Notes: generated by a model not told the origin, from the sequence alone. 64,000 nt of DNA from DTU019 sp050949825 (GCA_050949825.1 JBMNGL010000005.1:30879-94878), one strand, 5' to 3'. Shown: positions 1-9,188, counted from the first letter of the stretch. Numbers and translations are program-made.

Positions 1-180
1 CCCGGGGCGGCGTTCTTGATGGCGCTCAACCCGGGCGGCGAATTCCTCATCACAGACAACCCCGGTAGCCAGGTAGAATACATCGCAGTTATAAAATGAT
101 TCCATTTCCCGGGCCAGTTGCTCGGCAAATTGGCTCTTGCCGCTGCTGCTCCCCCCCAGGACCATGATGGTTTCCAGCAT
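1..180 (-). CDS. cobU: adenosylcobinamide kinase/guanylyltransferase, N-terminal part (runs off the window)
   Basis: CobU phosphorylates adenosylcobinamide and then transfers GMP to it during nucleotide-loop assembly of cobalamin. Reading leftward from ATG at 180, the 60 visible codons begin MLETIMVLGGSSSGKS, which is the family P-loop. They continue with YLATG followed by D, E and R..HQ.RRP, the conserved segment after the P-loop. The start lies 3 bases after the cbiC stop, so it is probably translationally coupled as part of the cbi operon. The C-terminal two thirds lie outside the window. Identification rests on the motifs seen here and on context. Confidence 0.88.
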   Translation of the reverse strand, partial: MLETIMVLGGSSSGKSQFAEQLAREMESFYNCDVFYLATGVVCDEEFAARVERHQERRPG

Positions 181-183
181 GTC

Positions 184-810
184 TCACACCCCCTCACTGT
201 AGAGCAGGGCATTAATAATGCTGACCGCAATGGGGCTACCCCCCCGGGTTCCCAGCAGGCTGATATAGGGCACCTGGCTCTGGCCGACCAGCATCTCCTT
301 GGACTCGGCCGCACCTACAAAGCCGACCGGGGTGCCTACCACCAGGGCAGGCAAACACACCCCCCGGTCGATCAGATCGAGCAGTTCGAACAGGGCGGTG
401 GGGGCGTTGCCGATGGCCACAATAGAGCCATGGAGACGGGGTGCGAAGAGGCGCATAGCGGCGGCAGCCCGGGTGATCCCCCACTGTTGGGATTTTTCAA
501 TAACAACGGGCTCTTTGATGGAACAGAATACCTCTCCGCCATAACTGCCCAGCCGGGCAGCATTGATGCCCGACTTGAGCATATTGACATCGGTGAATAC
601 ACCCGCCCCGGCCCGCAATGCGGAAAGTCCGTCAACAATAGCCCGGGGATGAAAGCGCAGGTCTTTTACAATGTCCGGGTCGCCGGTGGTATGAATCACC
701 CTTTTGACCACCTGTTTTTCCACGGGCGCAAAACTATAGCCGATCAGGTAGGATTCTATGATCTCCATACTGCGCTGTTCAATTTCATGCGGATTCCAGA
801 TAATATTCAT
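184..810 (-). CDS. cbiC: cobalt-precorrin-8 methylmutase (precorrin isomerase)
   Basis: CbiC moves the C11 methyl group to C12 to give cobyrinate. The 208-residue product has the normal family length. It shows the RVIHTTGDPDIV segment, whose His40 corresponds to the catalytic histidine of CobH/CbiC, and a C-terminal GTPVGFVGAAESKE stretch typical of the family. The ATG overlaps the cbiX stop as ATGA, and cobU follows directly, so all are cotranslated in the cobalamin operon. No anomalies were seen. Confidence 0.95.
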   Translation of the reverse strand: MNIIWNPHEIEQRSMEIIESYLIGYSFAPVEKQVVKRVIHTTGDPDIVKDLRFHPRAIVDGLSALRAGAGVFTDVNMLKSGINAARLGSYGGEVFCSIKEPVVIEKSQQWGITRAAAAMRLFAPRLHGSIVAIGNAPTALFELLDLIDRGVCLPALVVGTPVGFVGAAESKEMLVGQSQVPYISLLGTRGGSPIAVSIINALLYSEGV

Positions 811-1196
811 GACTCTGTCCTTTCCCCTGCCAAAACGGCCTCACGTACCCGCTCCTGCACAATCTGCACCAGGGCGGGGTGGGCTGCGAAATGGCGGGCC
901 ATAACAAATTCCATATCCGGGTATTGCGTTTTGATAACCTCGAGCTCAGCGGGGATATCCTGGGTGACGTGGTTGCCGGTGATCAAGAACAGGGGCATCA
1001 CTATAACCTGTTTTACCCCCTGTGCTGCCAGTTTGGCCACTGCCTCAGGCAGGCTCGGGCTGCCAAACTGCATAAAGGCCACCTCATAGCGCCCGCCGCG
1101 ATCTGCCTCCTGAACCAGGCGAGACAGGGCCCCAATTTCCTCATTAGCCTCCTCACGCCGGCTGCCGTGAGCGATTAATACCACACCTGCTTTCAT
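807..1196 (-). CDS. cbiX: sirohydrochlorin cobaltochelatase, short form
   Basis: This is the short (CbiX-S) chelatase that inserts Co2+ into sirohydrochlorin, the entry step of the anaerobic cobalamin route. The 129 residues open MKAGVVLIAHGSR, with the metal-binding His10 and the GSR that follows it. A second His lies in the PLFLITGNHVTQDIP segment. A start three codons upstream at 1205 is open, but 1196 is preferred because its ATG overlaps the cbiJ stop as ATGA, the pattern used throughout this operon. Short forms normally act as homodimers. Confidence 0.92.
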   Translation of the reverse strand: MKAGVVLIAHGSRREEANEEIGALSRLVQEADRGGRYEVAFMQFGSPSLPEAVAKLAAQGVKQVIVMPLFLITGNHVTQDIPAELEVIKTQYPDMEFVMARHFAAHPALVQIVQERVREAVLAGERTES

Positions 1197-1966
1197 GATG
1201 AGCACCCTTTCACTTGTTTAATGTAGCTCAGCAGCGCTGCCACGCTGTTAAACACCATGGGGTAGTCCAGACGGGGCCGGGTCCATACCACCATGGGGAT
1301 GGACAATTCCCGCGCCGCCTGATGTTTTTCGGCAAAGCCGCCCTCTATGCCGCTTTCCTTGCTCAAAACCACATCGATACGATACTTTTTAAAAAGAGCC
1401 CGGTTCATTTCCACAGAAAATGGACCTTTCATGGCAATAATATGTTCAGGAGGCAACCCCAGCTCCTCGCAGCTCTGCATCACCTCGCTGGAGGGCAAAA
1501 AGCGGGCAATTAACTCCGCCCGGCTCGCAGTGCTCAATTCCAGCAGATGGGGCAGATTCTTGCTGCCAATGGTGGACATCATCCTGCAACCAGGATACAG
1601 GAAGCGGGGCAATTGTTCCAGACTGTCAATGCACCGGAGCAGATCATCCTGGGGCAGTATGCTGGCAGGCCTTTCCAAACGCAGATAGGCGATGCCCAGC
1701 ATCTGGGCCGCCTCCATGGCATAACAGCTGACTGTAGCCGCATAAGGATGAGTGGCGTCCACGATCATCTCAAAGCCGCCTTCCCGAAGTAGTGACAACA
1801 GGGCGGGCAGCTCCAGTCCCCCCTGACGCACCCGCTTTACCCCGCTCTGCAGCAACAAGTCCCGCCCATACGGGCTGGTCACCGAGGCCAGGAGCGGACA
1901 GCCGCTCTCCTGCAGGGCCAGGGCTGCCTGGCGGCCATCAATAGTCCCTGCCAGAACCAGGATCAT
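1193..1966 (-). CDS. cbiJ: cobalt-precorrin-6A reductase
   Basis: CbiJ/CobK reduces the macrocycle of (cobalt-)precorrin-6A using a pyridine nucleotide. The 257-residue protein begins MILVLAGTIDGRQAA, the family nucleotide-binding start (GT.DGR). It carries DATHPYAA near residues 70-77, a family hallmark. Length and position between cbiH and cbiX agree with this call. Its start overlaps the cbiH stop by four bases. Confidence 0.93.
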   Translation of the reverse strand: MILVLAGTIDGRQAALALQESGCPLLASVTSPYGRDLLLQSGVKRVRQGGLELPALLSLLREGGFEMIVDATHPYAATVSCYAMEAAQMLGIAYLRLERPASILPQDDLLRCIDSLEQLPRFLYPGCRMMSTIGSKNLPHLLELSTASRAELIARFLPSSEVMQSCEELGLPPEHIIAMKGPFSVEMNRALFKKYRIDVVLSKESGIEGGFAEKHQAARELSIPMVVWTRPRLDYPMVFNSVAALLSYIKQVKGCSS

Positions 1967-2682
1967 AACGAATACCCCCGGGGAGTCACCATATAACCAT
2001 GCTCTATACGGGTCTGCGAATTGCCGATCACCACAGTGGAAAACATATCAATTTCCTCACCCAGCATAGCCTCCAGGGTGGTTACAACCTTTTCTTCCCC
2101 TGGGCGCCGGGCGTTGCGCACAATGCCCACCGGGGTTTGCGGTTGGCGATGGGCTTTAATAATATCTCGCGCCCGGGCAATCTGGGTTACGCGGCCTTTG
2201 CTTTTGGGGTTGTATAAAACGATTATAAAATCGGCCTGAGCCGCCATTTCCAGGCGCCGGGCAATCGTCTCCCACGGGGTCAAGAGGTCGCTGAGGCTGA
2301 TTACCGCAAAATCATGCATCAAGGGAGCCCCCAGGACCGCTGCTGCCGCTGTGGCTGCCGTCACTCCCGGAACCACCTCCACCGGGACGGTGTCCGCCGC
2401 CAGTTCCAGGATAATGCCCGCCATGCCATAAACACCGGGGTCGCCGCTGCTGACTACCGCCACCACGGCACCCTCTTGCGCCAATGTCACCGCTTCACGG
2501 GCGCGGTCGATCTCCTTGCGCATTCCCGAACTCCGCACCTCTTTATCCACCAGCAGAGCTTTGATGAAATGCAAATAGGTTTTATAACCGATAATAACCT
2601 GGGCTTCCCGGAGTGCTGCTTCGGCACGCGGGGTCAGGAATTCTGCTCCGCCTGGTCCCAATCCCACCACCAGGATTTTTCC
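1963..2682 (-). CDS. cbiH: cobalt-precorrin-3 C17-methyltransferase (start unclear; possible broken CbiG-CbiH fusion)
   Basis: A SAM-dependent tetrapyrrole methylase that methylates C17 and contracts the ring. Homology begins at GKILVVGLGPGGAEFLTP and continues through SSGDPGVYGMAG and VPGVTAATAAAAVLGAP, the three signature blocks. There is no convincing start codon: the frame is open back to 2805 inside cbiG, but that extension looks nothing like CbiH. An ATG at 2684-2682 lies in the cbiG frame, followed by GAAAAATCC. One more A in that five-A run would give ATGGAAAAAATCCTG (MEKIL...) and make cbiG and cbiH one continuous reading frame. CbiG-CbiH fusions are known in other bacteria, so a one-base deletion in a real fusion is the best explanation. 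Confidence 0.85.
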   Translation of the reverse strand, partial: GKILVVGLGPGGAEFLTPRAEAALREAQVIIGYKTYLHFIKALLVDKEVRSSGMRKEIDRAREAVTLAQEGAVVAVVSSGDPGVYGMAGIILELAADTVPVEVVPGVTAATAAAAVLGAPLMHDFAVISLSDLLTPWETIARRLEMAAQADFIIVLYNPKSKGRVTQIARARDIIKAHRQPQTPVGIVRNARRPGEEKVVTTLEAMLGEEIDMFSTVVIGNSQTRIEHGYMVTPRGYSL

Positions 2683-3785
2683 ATGGCCACGCTGATGGTG
2701 ACCGGGCCGATTTTCTGTTTCCCTACAATGGTTATTCCCTGTTTGGCTGCCAGCCGGGCTGCCGGTTCGCATACACCACCAACTCCTATACTTTGCTTTA
2801 CCCAATCCGACGACGCAAAGGTTCCGTCCAATGCTGCAATATCCTCTTTTTTAAAGGTTAAGAAGGGCAGCTTAAGCTCAGCAGCCAGTTGCTGTATGGC
2901 CGGCTCCTCCCTTTTGATGTCAATGCTGGCCAGGTTGACCAAACACCTGACATTTATTCTGAATTCCTGCAGCACATGCTGCACAGCCTGGTACAGCTGT
3001 TGATAATCCACCCCCTGGCGGCATCCAATCCCCAGAGACAGATTGCGGGGACTCAAAAAGAGGATTTCGTCTCCGCAATCTGCAGGGGGCTCTTGGCAAG
3101 AAACAACCACTGCCGGACCCTGAAATAATTGCCTTGACCGGTGCTCCATAAGCAGTGGTTCTTCGTACGGCCATGCACAGGCAAGCAAACCCTGCTGGTA
3201 TTCTGGCTGCAACAGCCAGGGGCTGTAGAGATGAACCACTTCTCCTTCCGCCAAACAGCGGTTGATAATTCTTAAATTTCGTGCCGGCGTAATGATGGCA
3301 TCCATCTGCTGGGCCAGCATATCGACGGCCAGATGCCCGTTTACATCAGTAGCAGTGGTAATCACCGCCTGTCCCCCCAGACATTTCGCTACCTTTACGC
3401 TGAGGAGATTGGCGCCGCCCAGGTGCCCGGATAAGAGGCTGATCGCATAACGGCCTTTTTCATCTACCACCACTACCGCCGGATCGGTGTATTTTGATGT
3501 CATCAGACCATTCAGGCTGCGCACCACAATGCCGCTGGCCATGATGCATATTAAGGCCTGATGGTACTGAAATGCGGCCGCAAAGGCCTGCTTAAACCCA
3601 TCAAAAAAGGTGACATTAAGACCTGCTCCGGCCTCACCCTGCAGACGGGAGGGCAGATACAAATGGCTCTGCGGCAAGCACAACGCCAGCTGGCACGCCA
3701 GGCGGGCGCCGCCCCGGGTCAGGCAGAGGATGGCTATTGATGAAGCCTGCCGATCAACGATATTCATGGCTGAAATCCCGGTCAT
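2634..3785 (-). CDS. cbiG: cobalt-precorrin-5A hydrolase
   Basis: CbiG opens the delta-lactone of cobalt-precorrin-5A and releases acetaldehyde. The 383 residues show the N-terminal domain with CIMASGIVVRSL, a central DDE-poor linker with SGHLGGANLL, and the C-terminal domain with SLGIGCRQG and ASIDIKREEPAI. The last 16 residues (from MEKSWWW) are in the wrong frame relative to a normal ending and overlap the cbiH signature, which points to the frameshift described under cbiH. The start at 3785 overlaps the end of cbiF by 32 bases; an alternative ATG is at 3767. Confidence 0.9.
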   Translation of the reverse strand: MTGISAMNIVDRQASSIAILCLTRGGARLACQLALCLPQSHLYLPSRLQGEAGAGLNVTFFDGFKQAFAAAFQYHQALICIMASGIVVRSLNGLMTSKYTDPAVVVVDEKGRYAISLLSGHLGGANLLSVKVAKCLGGQAVITTATDVNGHLAVDMLAQQMDAIITPARNLRIINRCLAEGEVVHLYSPWLLQPEYQQGLLACAWPYEEPLLMEHRSRQLFQGPAVVVSCQEPPADCGDEILFLSPRNLSLGIGCRQGVDYQQLYQAVQHVLQEFRINVRCLVNLASIDIKREEPAIQQLAAELKLPFLTFKKEDIAALDGTFASSDWVKQSIGVGGVCEPAARLAAKQGITIVGKQKIGPVTISVAMEKSWWWDWDQAEQNS

Positions 3786-4491
3786 ACAGCCTGGACTGCC
3801 CGCTCTGGCGCAAGAATTCCCCCACCAGGATTAAAGCGGTTTTCTTAATACCCGCCTGCTTGGTTAAACGGGGCATCTCCGGCAGGGTGCCAGCCAGGAT
3901 GCGCTCCTCGGGCCAGGAGGCCTTTTCCACAATGGCTGCCGGTGTGTCAGCAGGATAGCTTTCCAGCAATTCGCTCACTACCTGTTCAATTAAGCCCACC
4001 GAGAGGAAGATGGCCATGGAGGCCCGGTGCTGCGCCAAAAGCCTCATCCGCTCCCGCTCCGGAACCGGGGTGCGTCCCTGGAAACGGGTGATAATAACCG
4101 TCTGGGTGCCGTCAGGGATGGTGTATTCCTTCTTCAGGCTGGCGGCGGCAGCCAAAAAGGAACTGACTCCGGGAACCACATCATAGGGAATGCCGGCTTT
4201 TTTCAATAATTCCATTTGCTCGCCGATGGCGCCGTACAGGCTGGGGTCGCCGGTATGAAGGCGCACCACCTGCTCTCCGTTATGATAGGCCGCCGCCATC
4301 AGGCTGACGATTTCCTCCAGGTGAAGAGGAGCACTGTTCACCAGCCGGGCGCCGGTACGGGCATATTGCAGCAAGGCTTCGTTGACCAGCGAACCGGCAT
4401 AAACCACCAGATCAGCTTTTTGCAGTAATTTATATCCTTTTAATGTAATCAAGTCCGGATCGCCGGATCCTGCCCCCACAAACCATATCAC
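3754..4491 (-). CDS. cbiF: cobalt-precorrin-4 C11-methyltransferase
   Basis: A SAM-dependent tetrapyrrole methylase acting at C11. The 245 residues begin MIWFVGAGSGDPDLITLKGYKLL. They contain the VYAGSLV block and TGDPSLYGAIGEQM, all characteristic of CbiF/CobM, and VVPGVSSFLAAAASL. Length is normal. Its ATG overlaps the cbiL stop by four bases, and its own 3' end overlaps the cbiG start. Confidence 0.95.
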   Translation of the reverse strand: MIWFVGAGSGDPDLITLKGYKLLQKADLVVYAGSLVNEALLQYARTGARLVNSAPLHLEEIVSLMAAAYHNGEQVVRLHTGDPSLYGAIGEQMELLKKAGIPYDVVPGVSSFLAAAASLKKEYTIPDGTQTVIITRFQGRTPVPERERMRLLAQHRASMAIFLSVGLIEQVVSELLESYPADTPAAIVEKASWPEERILAGTLPEMPRLTKQAGIKKTALILVGEFLRQSGQSRLYDRDFSHEYR

Positions 4492-5213
4492 CGGCTTGCA
4501 CCTCCCGCTTTATTCTTAATAATCACTGTAGAAAGATAGTCCAGATCCTGGCCTTTGATGCTGAACACATCGTCGCTGAAGACAGCATCAGCAAAGCCGC
4601 AGCGGCTGACCAGACGAGCCTGCTTGTCTGCCCCGCGTTCCTTGAGCACGGCACAGATCTTGTCTATTTGCCGTCCCGCCTTCATTAACACAATATTATC
4701 GAACTGGTCGACCAGCTGGGCCAGGTTTTCCTGCTCCAGCAAGGCGGGAGTAATCAACAGATTTTCGTCACCTTCAGCCAGGGCTTGCTGCAGAGCGGCA
4801 GATATGGCGTTGACCGCACTGATGCCGGGTATGATTTCCACCGGCACTTCCGGGGCCTGGTTTTTAATATGCTTGAGCAGATAAGTAAAGGTGCTGTACA
4901 GGGTGGGGTCGCCCAGGGTGATAAAAGCCCCGTCCCGGCCAGTGCGGAGGTGTTTGAGAACCTCCGCGGCGCCTTGCCGCCAGTGCTGGTTGAGCAATGC
5001 TTCATCCTGAATCATGGGCAGCAAGACGTCAATGCACTGCCATTGTTTATCGAGGGCCGCAGAGACAATAGCATAGGCCACACTGCGCCTTTCCATTGTG
5101 GATTTGGGCACAAACAAGACTTCAATCTGTTCCAGGATGCGCCTGGCTTTTACCGTCAGCAAATCCGGATCCCCGGGTCCAACCCCGATGCCGTATAATT
5201 TGCCCCAATTCAT
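4488..5213 (-). CDS. cbiL: cobalt-precorrin-2 C20-methyltransferase
   Basis: The first committed SAM-dependent methylation after cobalt insertion. The start at 5213 gives MNWGKLYGIGVGPGDPDLLTVKA and an ATGA overlap with cbiT; the frame is open further upstream, but that part lies inside cbiT. TLGDPTLYSTFTYLLKHI and EIIPGISAVNAISAAL are family blocks. The product is 241 residues, the usual size. Confidence 0.94.
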   Translation of the reverse strand: MNWGKLYGIGVGPGDPDLLTVKARRILEQIEVLFVPKSTMERRSVAYAIVSAALDKQWQCIDVLLPMIQDEALLNQHWRQGAAEVLKHLRTGRDGAFITLGDPTLYSTFTYLLKHIKNQAPEVPVEIIPGISAVNAISAALQQALAEGDENLLITPALLEQENLAQLVDQFDNIVLMKAGRQIDKICAVLKERGADKQARLVSRCGFADAVFSDDVFSIKGQDLDYLSTVIIKNKAGGASR

Positions 5214-5803
5214 GGCAGTTCTCCCTTCTTCCCACTGATAATGGTCACCGGATTGTGGGCCAGCCACATCCGCGCCCGGCCTCTAAGTTCATTGACAGCC
5301 ACATTGACCTGCACCACCTGCACATCATAGCCCAGCCTCTCCAGGGTCTGGCAGGCGGCGGGCGCGGTGTAAAGGGTGACGCTGTTCAATACCATAATGC
5401 CCCCGGCTTTTAATTTCTGATCACAGGCCAATAACATGGCTTCGATCTCGCCCCCGCTGCCGCCGACAAAGATGCGATCAGCCGCAGGCAGTGATTTTAT
5501 GGCCTCAGGGGCCGACCCGGGGACCAGGTCCAATTGCACTTTAAAACGGAAACAGTTAAGCTTGATCAGTTCCACCGCCTCAAGATTGCTTTCAACGGCA
5601 AAAACCTGTCCATCACCTACCAAAAGGCGGCATTCAATGGCCACCGAGCCGGTGCCGGCGCCGATGTCATAGACCACCGCACCTGGAAATAGGTGCAATT
5701 TGGCCAGTGAAATCACCCTTATTTCCTGCTTGGTCATGGGTATGCCGGGCCGCCTCACAAAGGCTTCATCGGGAATTCCGGGAGCGTTAAAATGCATTTT
5801 CAT
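5210..5803 (-). CDS. cbiT: cobalt-precorrin-6B C15-methyltransferase (decarboxylating)
   Basis: CbiT methylates C15 and decarboxylates the C12 acetate side chain. It has a class I SAM-methyltransferase fold. The TKQEIRVISLAKL block precedes the SAM motif DIGAGTGSVAIE (about residues 45-56), followed by FVGGSGGEIEAML and the NVAVNELRG region. At 197 residues it is a stand-alone CbiT, separate from CbiE. It overlaps cbiE by 17 bases. Compare the degenerate paralogue at 57444-58358, which lacks the glycine-rich SAM loop. Confidence 0.95.
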   Translation of the reverse strand: MKMHFNAPGIPDEAFVRRPGIPMTKQEIRVISLAKLHLFPGAVVYDIGAGTGSVAIECRLLVGDGQVFAVESNLEAVELIKLNCFRFKVQLDLVPGSAPEAIKSLPAADRIFVGGSGGEIEAMLLACDQKLKAGGIMVLNSVTLYTAPAACQTLERLGYDVQVVQVNVAVNELRGRARMWLAHNPVTIISGKKGELP

Positions 5804-6425
5804 TAAATATCACCATCACACTATTGCTATAGTCGGCACCATCTTCGGCCAGGACCTCCAGGGTGGTGTGGACCACCTGTTCATGGGGATAGGAGAGATT
5901 GATGCCGATGCTCACTCGAGCTTTTACCTGCTGATTGAGCAGATAGGCGGCAATGGCCTGCACCGACCACTCTCCACCGGTTAGCAGGGCCACAGCCGGA
6001 GCCGTTTTCACCCATTGGGGCAACTTATCCATGGAGCGGCCGTGCAAACTGTAAAACGGCACCTGCTGCCAGGGCAGCTGCAGCCGCGCGAACATATATT
6101 GCACCGAGCTGATGCCCGGAATGAATTCCAATTGTAACCCTTGCAAACGCTTCTTAAGATACTGGGCCATGCTGAAAAAACCGGGGTCGCCGGAAACCAA
6201 TACGGCAACCTTTTTGCCCTGAGGCTGTTTTTGGATGAATTCCACCACCGCAGGCAGATCTTTATCAATAATGCAGCGCTCCTGCTCAGGCCGGGCAAAG
6301 CTGTCCAACAACCGTCGCCCCCCTACCACCACCTGGGCTGCCTGGATGGCTTCCAGGGCTGCCGGGGTGATATGGCGTGGGTCGCCGGGTCCGGTGCCCA
6401 CGATCTTAATAACAGCGCCCATCAT
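5787..6425 (-). CDS. cbiE: cobalt-precorrin-7 C5-methyltransferase
   Basis: A SAM-dependent tetrapyrrole methylase acting at C5. The product reads MMGAVIKIVGTGPGDPRHITPAALEAI, then VSGDPGFFSMAQYL and FIPGISSVQYMFARL. The start is chosen at 6425 because GGAGG sits five bases upstream; the next ATG codon at 6422 would also fit. CbiE and CbiT are separate genes here, as usual in the anaerobic pathway, and they overlap. Confidence 0.94.
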   Translation of the reverse strand: MMGAVIKIVGTGPGDPRHITPAALEAIQAAQVVVGGRRLLDSFARPEQERCIIDKDLPAVVEFIQKQPQGKKVAVLVSGDPGFFSMAQYLKKRLQGLQLEFIPGISSVQYMFARLQLPWQQVPFYSLHGRSMDKLPQWVKTAPAVALLTGGEWSVQAIAAYLLNQQVKARVSIGINLSYPHEQVVHTTLEVLAEDGADYSNSVMVIFNENAF

Positions 6426-6471
6426 AAGCACCTCCGGCAGCAATCGATCTCCGACAGAGCCCCTATGGCAG

Positions 6472-7593
6472 TTACAGCTTCCATCCCAGCCGCCTCCCTA
6501 TTGCCGCTGCAGCCTGGTCATAACCAAGGAGGGCACCATCCAGGGCATACATTGCCGTGCCGACGGTAATCTGATCCAGACTGCGCTGTTGACAGTGCCT
6601 GCTGGCAGCTGCGGCCAATTGTTCATAAACCATTTCCATGCCGTTCTCCTGCACCAAAGGCAGAATGGCGTCTATGGTGTTGGCCGTCATCACCTGGGCT
6701 ATAATCTCCCGCTGAGCACCCAATAAGGCCAGATGCGCGGCCATAGTCTCCCGGCGGGCGTCGGCCACCTTGCTATGGGTTTGAAATATTCCTGCCGATA
6801 CCTTGATTAACTTGCCGATATGGCCGAATAACAATATCCTTTTTACCCGTCGTTTAAGGGCCGCATCCAGCATTTGGCCCACAAAATTGCTGGTCTGCAC
6901 CACCGCATCGGCAGGAACTCCCATCTCGGTGATGCGCTGCGCTCCCATGCCGCCAGGGGTAAAAACCAGGGTATGATAACCCAGGGCAACAGCCTGATTG
7001 ATCTGTGGTATAAGTGAATCCAGGTAAGCCTCTTGAGACATGGGGCGCACCAGACCGGTGGTGCCCAATATGGAAATGCCCCCGGCAATACCCAGCCGTG
7101 GGTTTAAGGTCTGAGTGACCAATCGCTGTCCGTCGGGCGCGGAGATGGTTACCAGCAACCCCTGACCGGGGGGCAGCAAAGGGCGCAAGGAGCGTTCAAT
7201 CATGCTGCGCGGCACCGGGTTGATAGCGGCTTCACCCACTGCAACCGCCAGGCCGGGCTTGGTTACCATACCCACCCCTGCTCCGCCCTGAATCACAATG
7301 CCCGGTCCAGGCTGTAACTGCACCTCGGCGAAAATACTGATACCGTTGGTTACATCGGGATCATCACCAGCATCCTTGATGATCTCGGCTATGGCCCCGG
7401 TTTCGGTGCGCCAGGCTTCGGCCACCGGAATCTCTACCGGCCGGCCGTCAGGCAGCTTAACCCTGACGGAGGCAACCGCCTTATCATTCAACAATCGTAT
7501 TAATGCGGCTTTGCTGGCAGCGGCAGCACAGGTGCCGGTAGAGTACCCCCATCGCATGGCCTTCAGCTGGCCCACCTCCTGATTTATCAGCAT
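6472..7593 (-). CDS. cbiD: cobalt-precorrin-5B C1-methyltransferase
   Basis: CbiD is the C1 methyltransferase specific to the anaerobic pathway. The 373 residues include WGYSTGTCAAAASKAAL near the N-terminus, INPVPRSMI, GISILGTTGLVRPMSQEA and the C-terminal GHIGKLIKVSAG block, all conserved in CbiD. It is first among the intact genes downstream of the broken cbiA. The 192 bases between its start and the cbiA stop hold nothing I recognise. Confidence 0.95.
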   Translation of the reverse strand: MLINQEVGQLKAMRWGYSTGTCAAAASKAALIRLLNDKAVASVRVKLPDGRPVEIPVAEAWRTETGAIAEIIKDAGDDPDVTNGISIFAEVQLQPGPGIVIQGGAGVGMVTKPGLAVAVGEAAINPVPRSMIERSLRPLLPPGQGLLVTISAPDGQRLVTQTLNPRLGIAGGISILGTTGLVRPMSQEAYLDSLIPQINQAVALGYHTLVFTPGGMGAQRITEMGVPADAVVQTSNFVGQMLDAALKRRVKRILLFGHIGKLIKVSAGIFQTHSKVADARRETMAAHLALLGAQREIIAQVMTANTIDAILPLVQENGMEMVYEQLAAAASRHCQQRSLDQITVGTAMYALDGALLGYDQAAAAIGRRLGWKL

Positions 7594-7785
7594 TTAACCT
7601 ATATCTTTATTATTGTCTGTATCTTTAGCTTCTCTGAACTGTTCCCGGCCATTCTGTCTCCAGTACTTATAGGCTGTCTACCTTCATCTATCCCGCTTTG
7701 GAGCGGTTGTTTCCGGATAATAATCCTCTTCCATCTACCTGCAACTATGCCTTTGCCCCTGTCTCCGGTCTTTCTCCCGGGTTCC

Positions 7786-9153
7786 TTACCGCTGTCGATA
7801 AGCATTGCATGCCGCCACAAAATGTTGGGCTGCCTGCGGATTGGCCCGCAGCTGCAGATGCAGGAAAGAAGCCAAAAGTGAACCCTGCGCATAGCCGTCC
7901 CGGCGCTGCCCCCGGCCCAGACCCCCTTCCAAACTGAAAGCCCACTGGTCGGGACTGATGCCTTCCAGGGTTGAATAGTGAAACTCATGTCCCCGCAGCA
8001 CCTGGCCTCTGGCGGCTATTACCGTATCCACCAAAGCGGTTGCCTCAATGTAGCCCAGTTCCTGCAGCTGCCGGGTCATATGGATTTCTGCCGGGACAAT
8101 GCCTACCCCGTGCCATTCTTTTCCCTCCCAGTCCTTGATCAGGCGGGTCAAATACATCATTCCGCCGCACTCTGCCAGTATGGGCATGCCCTGCCGGTGC
8201 GCTTCCCGCAGGGCTGTCTTCATCCCTTCATTGCCGCTCAATCTATCCAGGAACATTTCCGGGAAACCGCCCCCCAGGTAAATCCCCCTCCACCTCGGGC
8301 AGGCTTTCATCGCCCAGGGGGCTGAAATATTTCAACTCGGCGCCCAATTCCTCCAGATAATCCAGGCTGTCCTGATAGTAGAAACTGAAGGCGGCGTCAC
8401 GAGCCACCCCAATCGTGGTGCGCTTTGTCACCGGCGGCTTTTGCCAGGTCAAATCCAGGGGCTCTGCCTCCCGGGCCAGGGCCAGAACCTGCTCCAGATC
8501 CAGGTGCTCTTCCACCAGATCGGCTATCTTATGCAAGTGAAGGGCCAGTTCCTGGTGTTCTTCGGCAGGCAGCAAGCCCAGGTGCCGCTCAGGTATGGAT
8601 ATGGATTCCTGCCGGGGTATACACCCTAAAACCTTAACCCCCAGTTCCGCTTCCAGGTTGGGGGCCACCCATTCTTGGTGGAAAGCGGTAGCCTGATTTA
8701 AAACCACTCCCTTAATCTCCACGCCGGGGCTGGTAATCCATAAAGCCTTTTACCAGGGCCACACAGCTCTGTGACAGGCTGTGGGCATTAACCACCAGCA
8801 CCACCGGGGTCTTGAGCATTAAGGCCACATGAGCGCTGCTGCCTTTTATCCGTTCACCCCGGTAACCGTCGAATAGGCCCATCACCCCTTCAATAATGGA
8901 AATGTCCGCCCCAAGGGCATTTTTTACAAAAACGGTTTGCAATACCTCCGGGGTCATCATCCAGCTATCCAGGTTTGTGAGCACTCCGTCCACAGGCATG
9001 GCTGTGCAGGCCGGAGTCAATATAGTCAGGGCCTACCTTAAAGGCTTGTACTTTATTTTGGCGCCTCTTCAAGGCGGCCATCAAACCCAACGATACCGTG
9101 GTTTTTCCGGTGCTGCTCTGTACACCGGCAATCATTATACGCGGGTATTCCAT
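7786..9153 (-). pseudogene. cbiA: cobyrinate a,c-diamide synthase, interrupted by three frameshifts
   Basis: CbiA amidates cobyrinate on side chains a and c using glutamine and ATP. All parts of a roughly 455-residue protein are present in order: the P-loop GVQSSTGKTT, KVGPDYIDSGLH, IIEGVMGLFDGY, then after a linker YLGGGFPEMFLDRL and LAECGGMMYL, with the glutamine-amidotransferase cysteine. Three single-base frame changes break it. One is near 8975. One is a C3-to-C4 run near 8729 (CAGCCCCGGC). One is a G4-to-G5 run near 8288. Two lie in homopolymers, so sequencing error is a serious alternative to real decay. Start chosen at ATG 9153 (GGGAAGTGGA upstream). The gene follows a cobalamin riboswitch. 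Confidence 0.88.
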
Positions 9154-9188
9154 GTGATAATCCACTTCCCAACTTAAATTTTAAACCA

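Noticed and set aside
118..1089. 323-codon plus-strand open frame opposite cobU, cbiC and cbiX
   Set aside because: It is the antisense of three clearly recognised cobalamin genes on the other strand.
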